A stretch of DNA of 64,000 nucleotides from Paludibacteraceae bacterium (GTDB lineage Bacteria > Bacteroidota > Bacteroidia > Bacteroidales > Paludibacteraceae). The notes beneath the pieces were generated by a model. It was not told where the DNA came from and ran no database searches. It worked only from the letters and a program-made list of their open reading frames with translations. The DNA is taken from contig JAFUWV010000002.1 of NCBI GenBank assembly GCA_017477325.1, positions 1-64,000 on the forward strand. Reading direction: 5' to 3'. The number at the start of each line of letters is the position of its first letter. Position 1 is the first letter of the stretch. A program made the position numbers and the translations under genes. Positions 43,566 to 51,934 of the stretch are shown here, one piece after another.

Positions 43566-44528
43566 ATGAATGCCATCGAATACATACAACAACATATCCA
43601 GTCACTTGATTGGAAACGTGAACCACGTGGTCTGTACGAGCCTATAGAATACGCTTTGCAATCCGGTGGCAAGCGCCTCCGACCTGCTCTTGCCGTCATT
43701 GCCTCCGACCTGTTCGATGGTTGCCGTGACGATGTATTACCTGCAGCACTCGCACTTGAAGTGTTCCACAACTTTACCCTCCTGCATGACGACGTCATGG
43801 ACAATGCGCCAATCAGACGCGGACGCCCTACCGTACACATCCGCTGGAATGAAAACACTGCCATCCTTTCAGGCGACCAGATGCTCATAGAAGCCTACAA
43901 ACTGCTGTCTGAAGTGAAACCTCAATACCTTCCTCAGGTAATTTCACTATTCAACAAAATGGCAACCGAGATATGCGAAGGACAGCAGTATGATGTCGAT
44001 TTCGAACACCGGGACGATGTCAGCCGCGACGACTATCTGATGATGATTCGCCTCAAGACTTCTGTCCTTCTTGCCACAGCCCTGCAAATAGGTGCTCTCA
44101 TTGCAGGCGCTGACAACGATGCCCAGCTTTCTCTCTACAACTATGGCATCAACATTGGTCTCGCCTTCCAGCTGCAGGACGATATTCTCGATGTCTATGG
44201 TGACCCTGCAACTTTCGGAAAGGCCATAGGAGGAGATATCCTTTGTGCTAAAAAGACCTACCTTCTCCTTACTGCCTTACTAAAAGCCGATGCCGAACAG
44301 AAAAAGCAACTCATGCAGCTTCTTACCGACAAAACTCTGCCCGACCAACATAAAATACAATCTGTTACCGCTTTATATAATCAACTTGGTGTACGTAAGA
44401 TTTGCGAAGAGGTTATGAATAATTACACTATGCTGGCACTCGCAGAACTTGACAAAATCAATGCTCCGGAAGAAAAAAAACTGATTCTTATAAATTTAGC
44501 ACAAAAACTTCTTGCACGTAAAGAATAA
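43566..44528 (+). CDS. Polyprenyl diphosphate synthase
   Basis: The 320-residue trans-isoprenyl synthase has both aspartate-rich motifs: first DDVMD (Asp75, 76, 79) and second DDILD (Asp205, 206, 209), plus the GGKRLRP allylic-binding motif near 34-40. It condenses IPP with allylic diphosphates to make C15-C40 chains. The residue five before the first DD is Phe, which hints at a shorter product, but chain length is uncertain. It is 17 nt after ddl in the same operon. Confidence 0.92.
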   Translation: MNAIEYIQQHIQSLDWKREPRGLYEPIEYALQSGGKRLRPALAVIASDLFDGCRDDVLPAALALEVFHNFTLLHDDVMDNAPIRRGRPTVHIRWNENTAILSGDQMLIEAYKLLSEVKPQYLPQVISLFNKMATEICEGQQYDVDFEHRDDVSRDDYLMMIRLKTSVLLATALQIGALIAGADNDAQLSLYNYGINIGLAFQLQDDILDVYGDPATFGKAIGGDILCAKKTYLLLTALLKADAEQKKQLMQLLTDKTLPDQHKIQSVTALYNQLGVRKICEEVMNNYTMLALAELDKINAPEEKKLILINLAQKLLARKE

Positions 44529-44542
44529 TTTTTATAACTTTG
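44511..44542 (+). promoter_or_regulatory. Promoter of the 44605 gene
   Basis: CTTG (44511-44514), a 20-bp spacer and TAACTTTG (44535-44542). It overlaps the 3' end of the polyprenyl synthase gene. Confidence 0.8.
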
Positions 44543-44604
44543 CAGGCGTAATCTGCGAATACTCTCTCCGCAGAAAGTTCTAACCCTCTATTCGCAACAA
44601 GATT

Positions 44605-45366
44605 ATGCCATACAGAAGACTTCCTAACACAGACCAGGCACGACTTCGCGCATTGCATGATGCAGTGCAGCAAGCCAGTGCAGCTGACTTTACAGAACAA
44701 GTGCTTACCTACAAAACTCTTAACGAAGCACAACGTTTTCTGCTTATCTTTGAGAATCAGGTTCAGCAATACCACCAGAATTTCCAGTCGAAAGTTAATG
44801 CTAACAAGCGCTACAAGCACATTGTTAGCAATGCACGTATGTATATCAGCCATTTCATACAGGTTCTTAATCTGGCTGCCATACGAGGAGATATAAAGAA
44901 AGAACAAAAAGAACTGTACAAACTCGACCCCAACAACCATATTCTGCCTGACCTCTCGTCTGAAGAAGACCTGCTCGTATGGGGACAAAACATCATTGAC
45001 GGCGAAACAGAGAGAACCAAGATGGGTGGTTTCCCTATCTACAATCCTACCATTGCCAAAGTCAAAGTACATTACGACATCTTCAAGGAGCACCAGGTAA
45101 CTCAACGAATGCACAAGAAAACCACCAGTCGTACCTACGAGGATCTTGGTCCGCTCCGCGAAGAAGCTGACAAACTTATACTCGACATCTGGAATCAAGT
45201 AGAGTACTACTTCCGCAACAAACTGCCCTACGAGAAGATGCGCTGCTGCCAGAGCTACGGAGTCATATACTACTATCGCACAGGCGAGAAGAAACTCACT
45301 CCTGAGACCGACCGCATCATTCAAAAGCGAATTGCTCAGCAACCTACGCTTGACCTTGATGCATAA
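44605..45366 (+). CDS. Conserved helical protein of unknown function
   Basis: The 253-residue cytoplasmic protein has no signal peptide and is mostly helical and charged, with a His/Gln-rich central part and a Tyr-rich segment near 230 (YGVIYYYRTGEKK). I do not recognise the family with certainty. It has its own consensus promoter and a strong terminator, so it is a single-gene unit between isoprenoid synthesis and gcvH. Confidence 0.7.
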   Translation: MPYRRLPNTDQARLRALHDAVQQASAADFTEQVLTYKTLNEAQRFLLIFENQVQQYHQNFQSKVNANKRYKHIVSNARMYISHFIQVLNLAAIRGDIKKEQKELYKLDPNNHILPDLSSEEDLLVWGQNIIDGETERTKMGGFPIYNPTIAKVKVHYDIFKEHQVTQRMHKKTTSRTYEDLGPLREEADKLILDIWNQVEYYFRNKLPYEKMRCCQSYGVIYYYRTGEKKLTPETDRIIQKRIAQQPTLDLDA

Positions 45367-45396
45367 AGGTGGCAAAGAGTATATGCCAAAAATATA

Positions 45397-45428
45397 AAAG
45401 AGTGTGCCAACCTTTTGGCACACTCTTT
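45397..45428. terminator. Strong bidirectional terminator
   Basis: A perfect 14-bp stem (AAAGAGTGTGCCAA 45397-45410 with TTGGCACACTCTTT 45415-45428) and loop CCTT. The A- and T-rich arm ends serve both the 44605 gene and gcvH. Confidence 0.85.
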
Positions 45429-45458
45429 CTTTGTTTCTGTTACGTTACTTTCTTCTTG

Positions 45459-45836
45459 TTAGATTATCGCTGCATAACCTGATGCATCCAGCAGACTGTC
45501 AAGCTCTGCTGCATCATTAACAGAAATCTTTATCATCCAGCCCTTGCCGTAAGGATCCGAATTGACAAGCTCAGGGTTGTCGTTAAGCTCTTCATTGAAC
45601 TCAAGCACTTCGCCGCTGACAGGCATATTCAGATCACTGACAGTCTTCACTGCTTCTACTGTGCCAAACACCTCGCCTTGGGCGATTGTCTCACCTACAC
45701 TGTCAACATCTACAAACACTATCTCACCCAACTCCGACTGGGCATAATCAGTAATGCCTACATAAGCGGCATCTGCTTCTACGCGAATCCACTCGTGCTC
45801 ATGAGTGTAACGCAGGTTTTCTGGAATATTAGCCAT
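45459..45836 (-). CDS. gcvH: Glycine cleavage system H protein
   Basis: The 125-residue protein carries the lipoyl lysine Lys64 in [10 protein letters not shown]. As carrier in the glycine cleavage system it moves the methylamine group between the P and T proteins. The genes for P, T and L are not in this window, so it is probably expressed separately here. A -7 box lies at 45916-45923 and a terminator follows. Confidence 0.95.
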   Translation of the reverse strand: MANIPENLRYTHEHEWIRVEADAAYVGITDYAQSELGEIVFVDVDSVGETIAQGEVFGTVEAVKTVSDLNMPVSGEVLEFNEELNDNPELVNSDPYGKGWMIKISVNDAAELDSLLDASGYAAII

Positions 45837-45915
45837 AAATATACTGTTTATTAGTTAATTTGTCTTATCTTAAATGAAACAAGGCAGACCCGATTTGCCA
45901 ATTACATCTACGTTG

Positions 45916-45923
45916 CAAAGGTA
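45916..45923 (-). promoter_or_regulatory. -7 box of gcvH
   Basis: TACCTTTG on the minus strand (45916-45923), about 80 nt before the ATG. No TTG is found at the expected -33 spacing. Confidence 0.5.
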
Positions 45924-45977
45924 GTAATAAATATCGAATTACTAAAACATAATTTCATCATTGACTGCTTTTATAAC

Positions 45978-46010
45978 AAAAAAAGAGATTGCCACATATA
46001 TGACAATCTC
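45978..46010 (-). terminator. Terminator of hup
   Basis: On the minus strand GAGATTG pairs with CAATCTC (46004-46010 with 45985-45991), followed by a run of seven T (45978-45984). Confidence 0.8.
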
Positions 46011-46033
46011 GCTTTTCTGCTACAGGGTTCTTA

Positions 46034-46303
46034 TTAGAGAGCCTCAGCAAGAGCCTTGCCGGCTTTGAATTTAACCACTTTCTTAGCAGCAATCTTGATA
46101 GCCTTGCCGTTTGCAGGGTTTACACCATTACGAGCAGCGCGCTGAGCAACTGCAAAGGTACCAAAACCTATAAGTTGTACACTTTCACCCTTCTTCAGAG
46201 CACCAGCAACAGCGTTTACACCAGCCTCAAGAGCCTTCTGAGCAGCAGCCTTGGTCAGACCTGCTTCAGCTGCAATAGCAGCAACGAGTTCTACTTTGTT
46301 CAT
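46034..46303 (-). CDS. hup: HU-family nucleoid protein
   Basis: The 89-residue protein starts MNKVELVAAIAAEAGLTKAAA and has the HU/IHF signature GFGTFAVAQRAARNGVNPANG, whose arms insert into the DNA minor groove. It bends DNA and organises the nucleoid. A consensus promoter and a clean terminator mark it as a single-gene unit. Confidence 0.95.
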   Translation of the reverse strand: MNKVELVAAIAAEAGLTKAAAQKALEAGVNAVAGALKKGESVQLIGFGTFAVAQRAARNGVNPANGKAIKIAAKKVVKFKAGKALAEAL

Positions 46304-46370
46304 AATCTAAAATTTGTTAATTAAACGTTTAATTTCTAATCTGAGTTCCGAATAACACGGAAATCGCTTG

Positions 46371-46402
46371 CAAATATAGTACAATATTTTCAAACTGACA
46401 AC
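46371..46402 (-). promoter_or_regulatory. Promoter of hup
   Basis: On the minus strand GTTG (46399-46402), a 20-bp spacer and TATATTTG (46371-46378). Confidence 0.75.
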
Positions 46403-46499
46403 TTTTATATTAAAAAAAAACTCATTTTAATACTTTATTTTCTGCCAACTGATAATTTGCACGATTTTTGCTGCTTATCACTTACTTATTTACAATAAT

Positions 46500-47390
46500 A
46501 TGGAAAATAGAAATACATTTTGGTCTAACATACCGACCGTCACAAAAAACCTGCTGATTATCAACCTTATATTCTGGTTGCTCGACCTTGTATGCAGCAG
46601 CAGGTTTAACCTGCCACTTAAGAGCATTCTCGGCCTTAACTACTTTATGGCAGACAGTTTCCGCCTGTGGCAGCCGTTCACGTACATGTTCATGCATTCA
46701 GGCTTCTCCCACCTGTTCTTCAATATGTTTGCCGTCTTTATGTTTGCAACACCTCTTGAACAACAGTGGGGAAGCAAGCGCTTTCTTGTATATTACCTCA
46801 TATCCGGTATTGGTGCCGGACTTGTTCAGGAGTTCGTATGGTGGCTCATGTACGGAAGCGCACCCGTAGCAGCGCTTACCATCGGTGCCAGTGGAGCTGT
46901 CTTCGGTATACTCTTTGCTTTTGGCTGGCTCTTTCCTGACACTCGCCTCTTCATTTTCCCCATTCCTTTTCCTATACGGGCACGCATATTCGTAATCATC
47001 TATGCTGTTGTCGAGCTCTTTGCAGGTGTTGCCAACTTCTCGGGAGACAACGTGGCACACTTTGCTCACCTCGGAGGTTTGCTCTTTGGTTGGCTGCTGA
47101 TACTCTGGTGGAAACACTTTGACAAGAGTTTCGGAGCTACCCCTTCCAACTTTAATCTGAAGCAATGGTGGAGCCGAATCAAGCAAAAATTCTCCAATAG
47201 ACACAAAGAGAACAATCCTCACGAAGGCTACCACTATCAAGAGCCTGTCAGCGGCAATACTGATACTGATGATACCGGGGAAGACGAAGCCGAAAAACGT
47301 GAGATGGACCGGATTCTTGATAAGATTCGCAAGTCAGGATACGATAGTCTGACCCAAGAAGAGAAAGAAAAACTGTTCAGAAAGAAATAG
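46500..47390 (+). CDS. Rhomboid-family intramembrane serine protease
   Basis: The 296-residue membrane protein has about six helices with the catalytic Ser in GASGAVFG (about residue 133) and His in NVAHFAHLGG (about 187), plus WQPFTYMFMHSGFSHLFFNM, all typical of rhomboids. It should cut transmembrane segments within the inner membrane. The last ~90 residues are a charged cytoplasmic tail (DDTGEDEAEKREMDRILDKI) that may control substrate access. Its stop abuts the stop of the convergent 47391 gene. Confidence 0.93.
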   Translation: MENRNTFWSNIPTVTKNLLIINLIFWLLDLVCSSRFNLPLKSILGLNYFMADSFRLWQPFTYMFMHSGFSHLFFNMFAVFMFATPLEQQWGSKRFLVYYLISGIGAGLVQEFVWWLMYGSAPVAALTIGASGAVFGILFAFGWLFPDTRLFIFPIPFPIRARIFVIIYAVVELFAGVANFSGDNVAHFAHLGGLLFGWLLILWWKHFDKSFGATPSNFNLKQWWSRIKQKFSNRHKENNPHEGYHYQEPVSGNTDTDDTGEDEAEKREMDRILDKIRKSGYDSLTQEEKEKLFRKK

Positions 47391-48737
47391 TTATTTCCAG
47401 TTGATGCTGTTCAGTTTGCCTTTATATACATCGCTGAACACTTCTGTTCTGGACTTGCCTCCGACTATATAGATGTTGTTATTCGAGTCAGTCATTACCG
47501 ACTGATAGGCACGTGCTTTGTACGATTCAGGCAGACTGTTGTGGGTGCTGTCAGGCACTGACCAATTCATTCCTTCGTCAAAAGACTCAAGAATCGCATT
47601 GTCTTCCAATTTATTCTCAGCATCCACGCCTCCGAACATCAGAAAGTGCTTGTCATAATATATGATACTCACTCCTGTCAGTGCTGCAAACCATGGTTGC
47701 TCTATCGAAAAGTTCTCCCAGTTGTACCCCGAACCGGGGGCATACTCCACATTCCACCTCGTGTTCAGGCATTTTCCTTCTTCATTGAAGCCGCCTACTA
47801 TCATGCCGCGCTCACGACCTGTGGGCGACAGAAACTTTAATGCGGCAAAGTCCGACATCGGAAAGTCTTCTTTCAGTTCGCCTTCTCCTTCCCACCCGCC
47901 GAACTCTTCACCTATGCTCACCAGATAATTCTTCTCCTCGGTTTTGTTCCAAGCTATTGCCCACAGATATCCGTTAAATTCAAACACCAGCTGCTTCAAC
48001 TCATAATCACCTTTCTCTTCTGTCATAGCTTCCCATGCTGCGTTGCATGAACTGAGTCGTCTTGTCTCTCCATCATTCATACAGTATATCTTTCCCGCAT
48101 AAACAACAGTGTTCTTTACGTCAAAGTTCGTAAAAGGTACCTCCTTCTCTATCCAGTCTTCTCCTCCTGCTGAGTATAGCAACTTCGTCTGCAGGCCATC
48201 GCTTGCAAACATATACATCGTATCTCGCAGCATCACTGTCTTCTGGTTGCTATAGGCACCCGGGAGCACATTGTCAGATATCTTCTCCCACACATACAGG
48301 TCAGGGTCGGTCTGATGGACATTCACTCGTATCTCATACCACTTCTCAAATGCGCCGTCTTCCGAGACTGTATGCAGATAAACCGGCCTTTGAGAAAAAT
48401 CTATAGCCTCTTTTCCTGAGAGATATACCGTGTCATTGGGGGTCAGTATCACAGCCGAACTGACTACAGAACCGTTGAATGTGAACTTTGGTATCACGCT
48501 GTCTATCCTTGTCCCGTACTTCAGAGAGTCCACGTTAAATATAAGACCTGTGTCTATCCTGCCTTCCACGGTAAACACTGCCTTGGCCAAAGCAGGGAAA
48601 CTGTCATTGGCAGTGAATGTCATTGTAGCCACTGTCGGGTCATACGAAGGCGTGTATGTTGTACTCGAACTGTTTGTGCACGACAATGCCGACAGCATTA
48701 CCATACACATTATTATATATATAACCTTGCTTCTCAT
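47391..48737 (-). CDS. Lipoprotein with Kelch-like repeats (DUF6242-like)
   Basis: The ATG at 48737 is chosen because the longer start lies inside the -7 box. The 448-residue product has a lipoprotein signal (Ala-Leu-Ser-Cys, Cys about 20). An N-terminal beta domain (about 25-155) is followed by about six beta-propeller-like repeats with motifs such as MIVGGFNEEG, LMFGGVDAEN and YIVGGKS. The layout resembles DUF6242 proteins of Bacteroides. A role in binding envelope or sugar ligands is guesswork. Its promoter interleaves with that of the divergent cyclo-ligase gene. Confidence 0.78.
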   Translation of the reverse strand: MRSKVIYIIMCMVMLSALSCTNSSSTTYTPSYDPTVATMTFTANDSFPALAKAVFTVEGRIDTGLIFNVDSLKYGTRIDSVIPKFTFNGSVVSSAVILTPNDTVYLSGKEAIDFSQRPVYLHTVSEDGAFEKWYEIRVNVHQTDPDLYVWEKISDNVLPGAYSNQKTVMLRDTMYMFASDGLQTKLLYSAGGEDWIEKEVPFTNFDVKNTVVYAGKIYCMNDGETRRLSSCNAAWEAMTEEKGDYELKQLVFEFNGYLWAIAWNKTEEKNYLVSIGEEFGGWEGEGELKEDFPMSDFAALKFLSPTGRERGMIVGGFNEEGKCLNTRWNVEYAPGSGYNWENFSIEQPWFAALTGVSIIYYDKHFLMFGGVDAENKLEDNAILESFDEGMNWSVPDSTHNSLPESYKARAYQSVMTDSNNNIYIVGGKSRTEVFSDVYKGKLNSINWK

Positions 48738-48761
48738 AAACAAATTCCAACTAAAGCAGCG

Positions 48762-48793
48762 CAAAGTTAGTGTAAATTTTGTAAATAGACAAA
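48762..48793 (-). promoter_or_regulatory. Promoter of the Kelch-like lipoprotein
   Basis: On the minus strand TTTG (48790-48793), a 20-bp spacer and TAACTTTG (48762-48769). It overlaps the opposite promoter at 48778-48808. Confidence 0.85.
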
Positions 48794-48808
48794 TTTATAC
48801 TAATTTTG
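48778..48808 (+). promoter_or_regulatory. Promoter of the 5-FTHF cyclo-ligase gene
   Basis: TTTG (48778-48781), a 19-bp spacer and TAATTTTG (48801-48808). Each of the two divergent promoters has its -33 box inside the other's spacer, so RNA polymerase probably cannot occupy both at once. Confidence 0.8.
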
Positions 48809-48842
48809 CAGTACTTTTATCTTATACTACACCCATACTGCC

Positions 48843-49436
48843 ATGTACATGTTTCAAAGCGTCATAGAGGACATTAAGAAACTCTTGCCTTCTTATAAGA
48901 CACAAAAGCAGAAGAAAGACCTTAGAGCACACTTGCTTCAGAAACGCAGATTGCTCACTGCAGATGTTGTCGCTACATGCTCCGACGAAGTAGTAACACA
49001 ACTGCTCGGCAACCCGGCATACCAACAGGCTAAAACTGTCATGTTCTACTACCCTGCCAACAATGAGATCAACCTCTTGCGCCTTGCTGAAATCAATCCG
49101 GAGAAGCAGTTTCTCTTACCTGTCACACATCGGCACTCTATCGAAGTCAGACCTTTCGTAGGAAAAGACAATCTCAAACGGGGGAAATTCGGTATTCCTG
49201 AACCGCAGACACCTACCTTCCGCGGAAACATCGATCTTCTGCTCGTTCCTGGAGTCGGATATGACAATCAGCTGTATCGTCTCGGACGCGGAGGCGGATA
49301 CTACGACCGGTTCATCTCTTCTCTTAAGAAGGCTCACAAGATAGGTATCGGCTACCGGTTTCAACTCGTAGAGCATATTCCGCACAACCATCATGACAGA
49401 AAGATGGACGAAATAATTCTCTCACAGACCAATTAG
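48843..49436 (+). CDS. 5-formyltetrahydrofolate cyclo-ligase
   Basis: The 197-residue protein has the family signature PGVGYDNQLYRLGRGGGYYDR, with the ATP-binding glycine-rich loop. It converts 5-formyl-THF to 5,10-methenyl-THF in folate metabolism. The first 20 residues are basic and helical; an alternative ATG is at 48849. The end overlaps the plsC stop by 4 nt (convergent). It links to gcvH through one-carbon metabolism but not by operon. Confidence 0.92.
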   Translation: MYMFQSVIEDIKKLLPSYKTQKQKKDLRAHLLQKRRLLTADVVATCSDEVVTQLLGNPAYQQAKTVMFYYPANNEINLLRLAEINPEKQFLLPVTHRHSIEVRPFVGKDNLKRGKFGIPEPQTPTFRGNIDLLLVPGVGYDNQLYRLGRGGGYYDRFISSLKKAHKIGIGYRFQLVEHIPHNHHDRKMDEIILSQTN

Positions 49437-50149
49437 CCGGCAACCACTGCCTCTCTTATTGCAGCTATGGCAGTCTCTTGGTCGGCGAAATCACTCATCT
49501 TCACCTCCTTGCCTATATGCATGCTTACTTTATTCGTATGTTTTGCATATAGTCTTCCTTTCGGCAGCAACTCGTAGCAACCATGCAGAGTTATCGGTAT
49601 TATCGGCAGGTTCAAGTCTTCTGCTATACCGAAAGCACCACGTTTGAATCTGCCTACCTCGCCGTTATTAGTGCGTGTACCTTCAGGGAATATCACTACG
49701 CATACTCCGTCATGCAGCACGCGCTCTGCCTGCTTGACCGTACCTACCACCGATTTGGTCCTGCCCCTCTCCAGGAAGATATGCCCTGCTGCTGCACAGG
49801 CAGTGCCTACAAATGGTATCTTCCGCAGCTCTTTCTTCATTATCCATTTGAATATCACGGGTAACCAGCCATATATCAAAAACACATCCGACATCGACTG
49901 ATGGTTGCTGACAAACACGTATGACTGCCCTTTGCGTATGTTCTCCGTGCCCTGTATCTCTACCTTGACAAACAACAGATAGAAGAAACTTCTCGACCAG
50001 AACTGCTGTATCTTGTGCAGCCACTCCGAGTTGCGCCAATGAATAAAAATCATTGTTGTGATTGCAGTGAACAGCGTTATCAGAGCAAATACCGGCACTG
50101 CTACCAGCCATTGCCAAACAATGTAAAACACTTGTACTATCTTCTTCAT
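49433..50149 (-). CDS. plsC: 1-acyl-sn-glycerol-3-phosphate acyltransferase
   Basis: The 238-residue protein starts with a transmembrane helix (about 5-35) and carries the acyltransferase motif NHQSMSD (HX4D, near 82) and FPEGTRTNNGEVGRFKRGAF (block III, near 155). It adds the second acyl chain to lysophosphatidic acid at the inner membrane, forming phosphatidic acid. Its ATG is 16 nt after the PfkB kinase stop, so the two are co-transcribed. Confidence 0.9.
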   Translation of the reverse strand: MKKIVQVFYIVWQWLVAVPVFALITLFTAITTMIFIHWRNSEWLHKIQQFWSRSFFYLLFVKVEIQGTENIRKGQSYVFVSNHQSMSDVFLIYGWLPVIFKWIMKKELRKIPFVGTACAAAGHIFLERGRTKSVVGTVKQAERVLHDGVCVVIFPEGTRTNNGEVGRFKRGAFGIAEDLNLPIIPITLHGCYELLPKGRLYAKHTNKVSMHIGKEVKMSDFADQETAIAAIREAVVAG

Positions 50150-50165
50150 AGCTTTCCGTCTCCTC

Positions 50166-51164
50166 TCACGAATTAGCCACCATCATAAATCCTCTGTACA
50201 ATGCGCACAGACGTCTTATCTCTTCCCATGTCTCCTCTGAAAGCTTTGTGCCTACTATCTCCACCACTCTGCCTGCGGCCAGGGTTCCTATCTCTGCACA
50301 ACGGCGTATGTCAAACCCGTTGCTCAGTCCGTGCAGAAAACCTGCTGCATACAGGTCGCCTGCACCTGTCGAATCCAGACATTGCGAGGTGATGGCACCT
50401 ATGTGGTGGCACTCCGTCCCGCATTGCACATAGCTGCCTTTCCTGCCCACTTTCACTACCGCAATCTCGCATTGCTGGGCTATCGCATTCACTGCATCCT
50501 CAGGTTGCAATTTCGTATAAGCAAAACTCTCGTCCTCGTTGGCAAACACTATATCTACATATTGTTTTACCAGACCCTCCAGAAAATCTCTGTTCTCATT
50601 CACTACGTTGTACGAGGCGAGGTCTATCGATATCAGCAGCCCCGCCTCTTTGGCAAGACGCAATGCCTTTTTTATCAGGTTATGGTTCTGAACCATATAA
50701 CCTTCTATGTGGAATATGTCGTAACCGAGAAAGTTCTCCGGACGTATATCTTCTGTCCTCAGGTCTGCCGAAGCTCCGAGATAGGTGCAGAAAGTCCGCT
50801 CTCCGTCAGGCGTGATGAGCACTGTGCAGCAACCTGACATCAGAGACGATGGAAGCAATATCGGCTGAACGCCGTTCTTCTCAAGGTCGGCACGATAAAA
50901 CTCACCTACCTCATCGTTGCCCAACTTGCCAAAAAACGCCGCCTTGCCTCCTAAAGCAGAGATGCCGTTTATCGTGTTGCTTGCACTACCGCCCGCTACC
51001 ATTGTCTTCCTGACACTGATAAACCTGTTCTGAACCTGCATAGCGGTGTCAAAATCAATAAGGTTCATGCTCCCCTTCGGAAGACCCAATTCTCTGAGAT
51101 CGTCTTCAGACACTTGTAACAAAATATCTGTCAACGCATTACCCAGACCAAGAACTTTTTTCAT
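50166..51164 (-). CDS. PfkB-family carbohydrate/nucleoside kinase
   Basis: The ATG at 51164 (MKKVLGLGNALTDIL) is chosen because the longer start overlaps the -7 box. The 332-residue kinase shows the PfkB signatures GGSASNTINGISALG near 65 and DSTGAGDLYAAGF near 272, where the aspartate is the catalytic base. It is similar to adenosine/ribokinase-type enzymes; the substrate is uncertain. It is co-transcribed with plsC. Confidence 0.88.
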   Translation of the reverse strand: MKKVLGLGNALTDILLQVSEDDLRELGLPKGSMNLIDFDTAMQVQNRFISVRKTMVAGGSASNTINGISALGGKAAFFGKLGNDEVGEFYRADLEKNGVQPILLPSSLMSGCCTVLITPDGERTFCTYLGASADLRTEDIRPENFLGYDIFHIEGYMVQNHNLIKKALRLAKEAGLLISIDLASYNVVNENRDFLEGLVKQYVDIVFANEDESFAYTKLQPEDAVNAIAQQCEIAVVKVGRKGSYVQCGTECHHIGAITSQCLDSTGAGDLYAAGFLHGLSNGFDIRRCAEIGTLAAGRVVEIVGTKLSEETWEEIRRLCALYRGFMMVANS

Positions 51165-51197
51165 ACGTATTCTGAAATTGCTGTGAGAATTATGGTG

Positions 51198-51227
51198 CAA
51201 AGATAAGCATTTTTTTCTGAAAACAAA
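51198..51227 (-). promoter_or_regulatory. Promoter of the PfkB/plsC operon
   Basis: On the minus strand TTTG (51224-51227), an 18-bp spacer and TATCTTTG (51198-51205), about 34 nt before the ATG. The spacer is a little short. Confidence 0.65.
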
Positions 51228-51318
51228 AGTAAAAACCGTATATAATACTTCTTCAGGCGGATTGCGCGCTTGCGTAGCCTCTTTTTATGTAAAAAAACAA
51301 CACATAAATCATTTTTTT

Positions 51319-51350
51319 CTTGCGTATATAAAATATTTGCACTACTTTTG
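51319..51350 (+). promoter_or_regulatory. Promoter of tRNA-Asn
   Basis: CTTG (51319-51322), a 20-bp spacer and TACTTTTG (51343-51350), giving a precursor leader of about 60 nt. Confidence 0.8.
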
Positions 51351-51417
51351 CACCCGCTTTCCAAAAGAAAGCCTCGCAGAATGTCAATCTGTCCGGGTTC
51401 GGACTAACTGCGATGAA

Positions 51418-51491
51418 GCTTCCTTAGCTCAGTCGGTTAGAGCATCTGACTGTTAATCAGGGGGTCCTAGGTTCAAGTCCTAGAGGGAGCG
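51418..51491 (+). tRNA. tRNA-Asn (GTT)
   Basis: Full cloverleaf: acceptor GCTTCCT pairs with AGGGAGC (one G-U), D-stem GCTC/GAGC, anticodon stem TCTGA/TCAGG with loop CTGTTAA (anticodon GTT), and T-arm CTAGG-TTCAAGT-CCTAG. The discriminator is G and the 3' CCA is not encoded (GCAA follows), so the cca enzyme must add it. The GUN anticodon is a substrate for queuosine; queG is at 40139. Confidence 0.95.
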
Positions 51492-51500
51492 CAAACAGCA

Positions 51501-51536
51501 CAAGCACTTATGAGCAATCATAGGTGCTTGTTGTTT
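51501..51536 (+). terminator. Terminator of tRNA-Asn
   Basis: A 13-bp stem (51501-51513 with 51518-51530, one G-U) and loop GCAA, then TTGTTTT. Confidence 0.8.
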
Positions 51537-51874
51537 TATTCAGTCTCCTGCTGCCTTTAAACAGCCTTTCGTTTCGTAACCCCAACACTTTCATTTACCC
51601 TTATAATAAATTTAACAAAAAGTCGTTTTTCCGACTTATGCGTCAAGCAAGCGTCAAGCATACTCTAAGCAAAGTGTAAGCAATCTCTAAAATTAACAAT
51701 TTGTCGCTTTTCTCTCCCCCTGACCTTTCTCCATCTTCTCTCTTCCGAAACATTCCGAAACCTCTATGCTCTTTCGAAACTCACAACTGTCACGTTCTCA
51801 GTGTTCTATATGCTTTCGAAAAGTATGGTTTATCTTATCTGCAAGCTTCATTTGCAAACATTCCCTGCAAAAAA
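51537..51874. other. Gene-free stretch with short repeats
   Basis: No supported gene. It holds repeats of GCGTCAAGCA (51650 region), TTCCGAAAC/TTTCGAAA motifs (51740-51830) and TTGCAAAC/CTTGCAAAC units (about 51850-51880) just before the next promoter. No RNA structure or coding pattern was recognised. Confidence 0.5.
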
Positions 51875-51907
51875 CTTGCAAACTTCATCTTTACTGCTGT
51901 ATCTTTG
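51875..51907 (+). promoter_or_regulatory. Promoter of the 51935 gene
   Basis: CTTG (51875-51878), a 21-bp spacer and TATCTTTG (51900-51907), 28 nt before the ATG. Confidence 0.75.
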
Positions 51908-51934
51908 CAACCAATAACCTGAAATACATCTCTT

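Noticed and set aside
46470..46499. Possible -7 box before the rhomboid gene (TAATTTG).
   Set aside because: It is one base short of TAnnTTTG and no TTG lies at the right distance.
47728..47746. ACCCCGAACCGGGGG palindrome-like sequence resembling the CCCC/GGGG operators.
   Set aside because: It lies inside the Kelch-like lipoprotein coding region, has a different core, and has no -7 box at the 38-bp offset.
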